Shown here: positions 56,350 to 64,000 of the stretch, piece after piece | How positions within the stretch are numbered: position 1 is the stretch's first letter | How the letters are laid out: every line of letters begins with the position of its first letter | Assembly (NCBI GenBank): GCA_009760855.2 | Contig: WPIO01000063.1 | Location: forward strand, 956,001 to 1,020,000 | Reading direction: 5' to 3' | Length of the DNA: 64,000 nt | Origin: Cristatella mucedo | Taxonomy: Eukaryota; Bryozoa; Phylactolaemata; Cristatellidae | The notes under the pieces: generated by a model | Told to the model about the DNA's origin: nothing | Database searches by the model: none | The model's input: the letters and a program-made list of their open reading frames with translations, nothing else | Position numbers and translations under genes: made by a program

Positions 56350-58550
56350 TGGTTGAGCTTAAGTGGATAGTTAGAGCCAAGACTGCTGATTTCATTACAT
56401 GCAACACAATGGCATAGTGTCGCCTGGGCTACTCAATAGTGATAATAGAGTGGACTCGGGGGCAGCACAAACTTGTTGCTGTCCGATGCAATCCTCTGCA
56501 TTTGGACACAGTGCCATGGCCGTCGATTTCCGTGAATTGAAATGCAATAAATGAGAAGCCACGAAATGCCCCGATACACAGTATTGCCTATGGGATAACC
56601 AAAAGATCAGAATGGGCAAGTGACATGACGCGATTCGCTGGGAGCTCCTTGATTATAAGCTCACACTAGCACGGAACGCTCTTGCATTGGCGCTTACATG
56701 CAGACAGGGGCGGGACCGCCGCAATTCAGGCGCCTTTTGAAACTGGCCTCTGGACCCAGCGCGGTCACGTCCGAGCAATCGATGAGTCAGCACAGGCTTG
56801 CACAGCTTTTCGGAGGAGGGGCGTCATAGGCAATCAACAAGCGCGGGATGGTTTCAAAGAGCACCGCTCCTCAGCGAAATTACATGGCCTAATCTGGCAG
56901 CTACGCAATCTCTGCGTCGGTGGGTCCGAGCTCAGTCGGCGGGCGAACAAGAGGAGAGCCCTTCTTAATAGGCCTGGGTCGCTGGAGGTCGCTGCCCGAC
57001 AGAGACGGCTACCGCGTGCGGAGCGGAAATTGCTTAGTCATGCTAGGTCAGTCAGTCCATGCGGCACCACACGGTCTCTTAGTATCCGTCGATTGGCGAT
57101 CGATTTGCTTCGCTGTTTCAGCTGTATTTATGCGTGTGCAGCTCCAGGTCCGACAACTCGGAGCCGTGAAGGCATAACTAGTCAAGCTGTCTCTAGCTTT
57201 TGCTACGATCCAGTCAATGCCAGCCTTGCGGTTGACGAAGAATTCACTAACGGCAGCCATCGCAGCCAGCCTCAGATTCACTGCGGCCTTCTGCACTCGT
57301 GCCTGGACCAAAGAGCCCAAGTGCATGCGGAGACTGACTTGAACAATTTATTTACAGGTACCGAGGTCACCTATTCGAACTCTGGACTAAATTATATATT
57401 ACTTATAGTATGACAGCTGATAAGAGACACATCATCCGAATCGATCCAAATTATGCAATGCAGGCATACTAAAACAACGTATTCGATTGGCCTGACGGAA
57501 TAATTTGTAGCAAGAGATACAGGCTGTAGATTTGATGTGGAGCTTCTTAGTAAAATGCGACTAAATACATATCTTCATCTGCTGTAAATCGGTGAAGTTG
57601 CGAGAAATACGAAGGTGCTAAGCTGAGAGTTCTAAATAACACACTTCAAGTCTCAGTGGATTTTTTCGCATAGTCGGAAACCATGAGTGAACAAAGCTTG
57701 TAAGCACAGCAGCACGTTTTATTGTAGAGCAAAAATGGTGGTCGTTCTGAGTCGTGTACTCAACAGTGGACACGTGGGAGACCACGTGTTATGGACCCGA
57801 ACCATGAGGTCTCCTGCTTAAGTAAGGTCGGAATCGAATTGTTCTTATGTCACCCGACACGAACCGAAATTGTGCTGTCACCAGTGCCTAAAAAGCAACA
57901 ACGGCCCGAGGTCACCTGAAGGTTGCTCAATAAAAAGGTCAGTGTCACTAGGCTTCAGGGTCGGCGGCCGCTCTCAAGGCCTGCAAATACTCGGCGGCTC
58001 TGCAAAGAAAACCCGGGTTCTTGAGAGCCCGGGTTTTGACGCTATTGCACACGAATCAGCCAAATGCATCGAAAAATAGGTCAGACACAATTTAGAGCAA
58101 ACGAGTATCTGGGTAACTGAACAATAGACGAAAGTCGTAGAGGCACGAGTATTTGATGCCATACTGCGACACATTAAACAAAATATTCAGTATACGTCTC
58201 AAGTGACGTATCGTACTTTCCTCTGGTTTGCAGCTCTGCATTGCACTAGATCTTACTACTAAGGATCTCGTGCAATGATGCAGGTCTAAGATGTCTGTGC
58301 ATATGCCGACATCTAAGCCAGCTATACTGGTATACACAACACACCACAGGCCCATCTGCAGAAGTGCAGCGTAACCTTTTTAGCGGTCACGTGATCTCAG
58401 CAGAATAATCAAGCACGTGCCCACTCCCACTTTGGCCTTCTATTTCAGGCCGCCAGGCGGAGGCACAATCTGTGCGAACTCGGACTTTTGGAATAATCCC
58501 TTAGCAGATCCCTCGACGCTCATTAAAGTCTTATAAAAATCCACACGACA
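56350..58550. other. Unrecognised sequence; one 243-codon plus ORF
   Basis: The plus ORF 56682-57413 is long for its composition but has no recognised domain, no compositional bias and overlaps a 92-codon minus ORF; I do not call it a gene. Hairpins occur at 58008-58037 and 58239-58277. Confidence 0.25.
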
Positions 58551-58559
58551 CAGAACGCG

Positions 58560-59640
58560 TATGCATATCATCTGAGCGTCGCTGGAACTGTGCTGCAAGG
58601 GTTTCGGTCCTATCTCGGAGGGAGATTTCTGAACACTTGTGTCATCGAGCAACGGCCATCCGGGAAACTTTATTACATGGGGTACTAAGGATCAGTCCTT
58701 TGTCCACTTCTTTTCGGAGTTTACACTCGCCCTCCTGCCGATACAATCACCAAGCACAATCGAGGATTTTGTTATATGCAATTAACACAATGCTATACCT
58801 GTCTTTTGATCCCTCTCTGCCTTCAAGGACGTCGAAGTTTCTTAACTCTTTGCAGCACGGAGACATTCACACCTAGATAGCAGCAAGCATTCTCAAGTCG
58901 AATAACGCAAAAAATAACTTGCTAGTGATAGGAAAACCTAGCTCTTCTCGGAAATTGAAGCGCCTAATCCTTAAAATGAGCTCGGCCAGCGTATCTCCTG
59001 TGGTGTCTGCATGCAGTGTAGATGTTCTGTTACAAGTCGACCCTCAACGAGATGACCACATAAATTCCATAGTCAATTCTACGTGTGTTCATCTATATAA
59101 AGTTGCAAGTGTTCGAGCCTACTTAGACACCAGGATATTAACCCATGTTTTCTGCCTGTGCAATAGGAAGCCTACAGTTAGTGAGAAAACCCGTAGCTTG
59201 TCTTTCATTCTTATTACAGCTCCCACATTGCACTACTTCACACTGACCTGTAATGGTTTTCCATCAAATCGACTTCAAGATTAGATCACTCATTTAAAGG
59301 CCCTCCATTCTCTACTTCCGACCTATATATCCGAATTAGTTCCTAATCAGGTTTTGCATCGTACCAGCTAATCTTCTGAATCAATTCACTTAGCCGTACC
59401 TCTAGCCAGCCTCAAATCCTCTGCGGACAGTGCCTTCACTTCGTAGGCTCCCAAAGCCTGGAAGAACTCACTCCCGGCTGACGTCATCACAATCCTTGAC
59501 TTGACGACGTTTAAAATAAGATAAAAGCTCACATGCATTTCAGTACTTGCTACGTCCGTATGAATTGCCCTCCGTGTGCGTATGCGTTCTGACAACGTGC
59601 ATGCTACTGTAACAAACGAGCTACGACGGCACACGTCTGC
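58560..59640 (+). pseudogene. Old LINE family A copy with destroyed RT active site
   Basis: Plus frames run from GFRSYLGGRF-like sequence (58.6 kb) through LLYAINTMLYLSFDPSLPSR (58.78 kb) to LVIGKPSSSRKLKRLILKMS, then LHSLLPTYISELVPNQVLHR and APKAWKNSLPADV. The order equals family A, and it covers RT sequence upstream of the 4.05-kb copy. The YADD active-site box aligns with YAIN, so both catalytic aspartates are lost. Multiple stops and frameshifts make it older than the other copies. Confidence 0.75.
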
Positions 59641-59829
59641 GACGGTGCGTGTCCTTGGGCCGCAAGCAAAGCGCCCGCTTGTGGTGACAGTCCGTGCCGG
59701 TGCTAAAAAAGAATACCTGTGAAACCTGACCCTTCGAATCGTGGCCAGAGACTTGTGGATGCAGCACCAAAAGATGCACACATATGCCGAGAGTAGCGGA
59801 GCGAGGCAGAAATGAAGAGCGCCCATTTC

Positions 59830-59935
59830 ATTCCTTCCATTCTCTCCCTTCCTTCCTTCCCCTTCCCTTCCCTTCCATTCCCTCCCTTCTCATTGCCTCC
59901 AGTCCTTCCCTCTCCTCCTTTCCAGTAAAATTCAT
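59830..59935. repeat. (CCTT)n-type imperfect microsatellite
   Basis: CTTCC/CCCTT repeats with interruptions. Confidence 0.88.
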
Positions 59936-60019
59936 CCAGTTTCAGCCACAGCTTTGAGTCAGACATTTGAGTTGTGACGCGGGCACCGAACGATTGTTGT
60001 ACGCTGGCGCTGGACACTG

Positions 60020-61790
60020 ACTGTAACAGTCCGAGGCTGTCAAATAGACTGCTCTACGCAAATTATATATAGGCTTGCTATTAATTTAATGCCGCCTAAT
60101 CATAGGTGATGAGAGAGAACCGGTTCTAAATCATTATAATCCAAGAACTCGCGATTTATACCCAGATAGTGTTAATCTGACTTACGTAGCACCCCGATGT
60201 TTCGTTATCACTAACCAATGAACGCGTCACTTCCAGCATATGCAAAGTGCCTCAAAAGAGAATAGTTCCACTAGAGTGCTACGTACAAGTCGTAATTATT
60301 ATTATTGAACCTGTGAGCCGGCTGCATTGCATGTTGTTACGAGCACGCAAAGAGGCTCAAGAACGGAAGCATTTCACACAATAAACAACAAACATGACGG
60401 TGCCAGAGCTTACAACTGTCGACCAAATACTGATGGCACTTTGATTTCAGCTACGAAAGTTTTGGATGGAGCACGATGGCTCGAGGGCATGAGGACACGA
60501 TGGCACGCAGCTATTCTGATGGTAGCAGAGTGAAAAAGCAATCAAAAACTCTTTCCTTTCCGGAATAAGTTCGCACGCTTTTTGGCTCCTCACGAATTAC
60601 AGAGTAGCCGTCGCATCAATGCAAGATGCGAGCACAAAGTAAACCGACAAATGATTTAGCTGCCGTAGATTGTGCTAAGAGCAGCCCTTAATCGCAATAA
60701 TTCAAGAACCGCATGCGATGATAGCTATACTCGAGGGCAGTTTGACCCCGCCTACGCTTCCTTACGGGTCCTCCTTAATTTTATAGTAGTCTTGGACCTT
60801 TGACCTCGTCTGAATCGTCAAGCGTAGATTCTACTAAGGATTTTAATGGCACCATGTTCATAGCAGCTGATGTAGATTTTTCTTTTTATTTTTATCGCTG
60901 TACCCGTCATCGGCTTCTCAGAAATTAAAGCTCCTAAAGCACTTTACTTAGCTGCGGAAAGGCAAAGTAAGGCAAAGACCTCAAGCTGCCCCGTTCAAAG
61001 TAAAGCAAAGAGCTCAAGCTGCCTCCTTATCTTGCACAGCACCTGAAACTATCTTTAAAGAGTGCGATTAGGTTAAACAATACAAGGAGAAGTGAACCTC
61101 CGTGCAACGTTGCACTCTCGATTTCGATTGATCACGTTCATCTTTGGCATCATAACCACAATAAATTCTTGCCTACCTTAGGTTTAGTAAAGCAGCCTAC
61201 GGGGTATAACAGAAAAGCCTTGTTGCTCATAACCTAAATGCGTGTGCACCCATCGGCGGCAAGCATTCAACGTGAAGAGAAAAACTAAAATGCGACAACT
61301 CGATGAAGAAACTCAAATCTCCTTTCTTGAATTGAATGCCGATTTAGCGAACGTACTCGGTCGTCATCGCACATTATGCTTGACAAACGTGAGGACGAAA
61401 ATCACCGTATCGCATTTACCAAATCCAACCTCGATTGCTCTAATCGCAGAAACAGTCACGTAGGCATCATGATAAGCAAAAGAAGAAGCCACGCCAAGTC
61501 GAAAACCGCTCGAGTAAGAGTGTTCAAAATGCAACTAGCACGAGATCCACTATTAGTCTTCTCTGTCGTCAAAAGCATCGACAAAAAAAAAGCATCGGCA
61601 GCGACGAAAAGCTGCCCGTGTAAATCGCTGCCTGCAGCGCACATCGCCGAAACTTGACCAGTCGTAGGGAACGTAGCGAGAGAGAGAGAGAGGGAGAGTT
61701 GCTGTCGGTCACGTGATCAATCGATGAGGCGCTACTGTCGGCAGCGCAGGGCCAGGTTTTCAAAGCGGCTTGAACAGCATAAGAGCAGGA
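60020..61790. other. Unrecognised sequence
   Basis: A possible worn family A tail at 60240-60300 (AAGTGCCTCAAAAGAGAA ... ATTATTATTATT). A duplicated GCAAAG(A/T)(C/G)CTCAAGCTGCC segment at 60972-61022. No gene recognised. Confidence 0.3.
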
Positions 61791-61798
61791 GTTCGTCA

Positions 61799-61900
61799 CA
61801 GTGGCGTACCAGTGGGGGCAGGGGGAGGCATACGTGTCCGGGCGCTGGATGATGGGCCCTGGGTCAGGGGCGCTGGATGAGGGGGCACCAAAATACACCA
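61799..61900 (+). mobile_element. Possible hAT-type terminus CAGTGGCGTACCAGTGGGGG
   Basis: CAGTGGCGTA followed by G-rich repeats (GGGGGCAGGGGGAGGC; two GCGCTGGATGA units) resembles the terminus at 15830. The other end is not identified. Confidence 0.35.
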
Positions 61901-61999
61901 AAATGTGTGCCTAATACTGGGGAAGGGGCTCCATTTGTGTAGTTCGTTCCCTGGCGCAAAATATCCTTGGAACGCAACTGGCCAATTACTTGCCACACT

Positions 62000-62034
62000 G
62001 GTTTGGCCCAGTAGTTAAGGCGCTCACCCCGACC
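62000..62034 (+). mobile_element. SINE family D, 5' half (interrupted)
   Basis: CTGGTTTGGCCCAGTAGTTA and AGGCGCTCACCCCGACCA, cut by the LINE A insertion; the 3' half resumes at 62852. Confidence 0.85.
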
Positions 62035-62851
62035 AATAATAATAATAATACACTTGATAGAGCGCCCTCAGAAAACTCAATCTCTTTCTAGGCACTTTAC
62101 ATTTGCTGCAAAGGAAGCGATCGAATGGTTAGTGGTAGCATGCTCAATAAACAACAAGAATATAATGCTAGGGGTGACATGCACAGGGTTAGCATGCAAG
62201 TGTGGTTAGTGGCAGCATGCCCAGTGTCAGTGTCATAAGCACATCAAGGACGAATCACAGGGACCCACTAAATGCTGTCCTAAATAATAATAATAATAAT
62301 AATTCACTTGATAAAGCGCCCTCAGAGAACTTAATCTCTCTCTAGGCGCTTTATATTTGCTGTAAAGTGAAATAGGTGTGTTTTTAGGTTCCTTTTAAAT
62401 GTGGTCAGGTCAGGGGATGTTCTGACGCAGGTCGGGAGGGAGTTCCTGGCTTTGGGCGCTTACGAACCAAATGCACGGTCTCCAGAGGATTTGAGGTTTG
62501 CACGAGTTATTGGTAAGCTGTTGGATTCCGAAAAGCACGTGGTACGATGCTTGGCCTGGTGGGGGAGTAGATCTGAGAGATAGGATGGAGCCAAATAATG
62601 AAGTTACTTAAATGTGAGCGACAAAACCTTGAAGTCGACCCGTTGCTTGACTGGTAGCCAGTGCTGGTCGGCGAGAAGTTGTGTGATGTGGCAACTGCAA
62701 CGCTCACGACACACATGCCTAGCTGCAGAGTTTTGCACCAGCTGTAAGCGCCTGATTGCACATGCCGGTAGACCAGCAAGCAGTGAGTTGCAGAAGTCAA
62801 GACGGGATGTCACAAATGCATGGACCAATTTAGACGTGCTATCCCTGTCTA
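62035..62851 (-). mobile_element. LINE family A, ORF2 C-terminus to 3' end, nested insertion
   Basis: Minus strand from about 62850: [20 protein letters not shown] and [11 protein letters not shown], then a shifted frame [20 protein letters not shown], and the C-terminus up to about 62390. The UTR and tail lie at 62035-62280. It interrupts SINE D and is itself interrupted at 62286-62375. Confidence 0.9.
62286..62375 (-). mobile_element. LINE family A tail inserted within LINE family A
   Basis: A 90-bp (AAT)n plus hairpin tail splits TCCTAAATA from AAATAGGTGTG of the host LINE. AAATA on both sides is the likely target-site duplication. Confidence 0.85.
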
Positions 62852-62952
62852 AAATGTTTGGCCGAGGCCGTGGGCTCGAGTCCCATGGCATATGTGAAGC
62901 TCCTGAATAGATATTAGTTTCTCTAGGGGTGCTATACAAATGAATTATATTT
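62852..62952 (+). mobile_element. SINE family D, 3' half
   Basis: TGGCCGAGGCCGTGGGCTCG, then AGATATTAGTTTCTCTAGGG and GTGCTATACAAATGAATTAT, the family D/LINE E 3' end. Confidence 0.85.
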
Positions 62953-62959
62953 CTTTTAG

Positions 62960-64000
62960 TCTGGCGTAAGTCTTAAAATCTGGCAGTCTTAAAGCATGGT
63001 GAGGCAGTCGCAGGCTCCAGAATGGCAATAAACGGGGCCGCTGTACCGTGCTCGCCGCCGCATCGCCGCTCGAGGCCACTGTATCGGATGTCTACACGTT
63101 CCTTGCAGCCAGACTCGTGCTCGCTAGTTTCTATGAGTTTAATGAGCTTTTTCTTCTAAAGCCGTATTCACGATCGCCGATTTAAGCACATAGAATTTCC
63201 ACTTCGGCCTGCGCCAGCGATACCTTGGTCACCTTAGTCTACCTTAGTCACCTTATCGCTTATAGTCATCGTTTAGATTGACCGCACTGGATTCGTACTC
63301 CGTTCCTACTGCCATCAGTTTCGCGTTTTAGTGCCTGCTTCTTACTAATCTCGACGTTACTCTCTGTAGACTGCTGAGTAGCACTAAATTTTATTTCATC
63401 TACCATATTCTAAAATTTGCTCGAAATATCGATGCATAGCAGCTTAACGAGCAATCACATTCTCACCAAGACAACGTCCCTATGCCCTTCGAGATTTTTT
63501 AGCGTAGAGCATTGTCTTGAGAAATATCTGGGCTAATAAGCTTCGCTTTCAAAATTAGCACTCAAGTTCAATACAGATCTGCTTTTTAATTCTTTTAAGC
63601 TCGATAAAGCACTGCTCCCAAATTTGATCAAGTTAGGCAGGTGCTTTCATTTTTGAATCCCAACTTTTGGCAGAGATCCAGTGGCTGAATCCAGCGTTCA
63701 TGCTCTCTATTCCACGATGCTTCATTCCAGGCAAGCATGAAAGGCGTGGTTAAGGCACATTGCTCATCAATTTCATCCAAATGCTACGAGATCAGCAGAA
63801 GATGACTCCAAAGAGTCGCCTATGGGCCCCATAGAATTACAGCAATTCTCACAATTATCTCATCTGACACTATATGCTGCTGTGGACGCGTGAGGCGGTT
63901 CTGGAACCAAGTCTTTCACTCAATACCCAGCGAAAGTATTAGTGCTACAGCTCAGAGCCAGCGAAAAACTACCGGCGGCAGCGCCTCGAATTCGGGTTCG
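62960..64000. other. Unrecognised sequence to window end
   Basis: No gene, repeat family or RNA recognised. Confidence 0.35.

Noticed and set aside
56682-57413. 243-codon plus ORF
   Set aside because: No domain or homologous repeat seen; a frame of this length is improbable but possible by chance in 64 kb times six frames.

Overview
This is animal nuclear DNA, most likely from an invertebrate bilaterian. It has widely spaced, phase-compatible exons, tRNA-derived SINEs, several LINE families, CpG-rich blocks and long microsatellites. There are no operons, Shine-Dalgarno sites, CRISPR arrays or phage-like gene clusters. I cannot fix the phylum from sequence alone.

The one confidently recognised cellular gene is a class IIa histone deacetylase (HDAC4/5/7/9 family) on the minus strand. 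It runs right to left across about the first 27.8 kb and leaves the window at its left edge. Six exons can be placed: one with the first 14-3-3 phospho-motif (about 27557-27762), three linker exons (17578-17683, 16420-16549, 13124-13476, the last with the second 14-3-3 motif), a 600-bp exon with the third 14-3-3 motif and the start of the deacetylase domain (7246-7845), and a catalytic exon with the PPGHHAE motif (731-947). Splice phases agree at three junctions: 17578/16549, 16420/13476 and 13124/7845. The N-terminal glutamine-rich exons, one small exon between 7246 and 947, and the distal catalytic exons were not found or lie outside. A CpG-rich block at 27.8-30.3 kb, with a perfect MEF2 consensus and a CTCF-like site at its upstream edge, is a candidate internal or alternative promoter.

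The rest is mostly transposon-derived. LINE family A (L2/CR1-like, with a hairpin tail and a 3' ATT-type repeat) has more than a dozen copies. LINE family E is a second L2-like family whose 3' end is shared with SINE family D. LINE family B has C-terminal fragments only. LINE family F is RLE-type-like, at 21.7-22.8 and 34.4-35.3 kb. SINE families C and D are tRNA-derived. There is a hAT-like transposase remnant of ZMYM1 type at 14.7-15.1 kb, and a decayed LTR-retrotransposon pol fragment at 37.1-38.0 kb whose 3' region carries a GGTCCACTCGTC-type minisatellite, present again at 46.1-47.15 kb. Nested insertions are clear at 46.26-46.86 and 62.0-62.95 kb.

GC-rich blocks (about 27.8-30.3, 31.9-32.9, 38.9-40.6 and 48-51.3 kb) produce long spurious ORFs in several frames and are treated as CpG-rich DNA, not genes. 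A (TGTGCG)n array of roughly 0.85 kb lies in an HDAC intron. A strong heat-shock-element match is at 19426-19453. From about 51 to 64 kb no cellular gene is recognised. I see no evidence of an undescribed multi-gene system; the points of interest are the HDAC locus, its regulatory motifs, the SINE-LINE 3'-end sharing and the nested or decayed retroelements.
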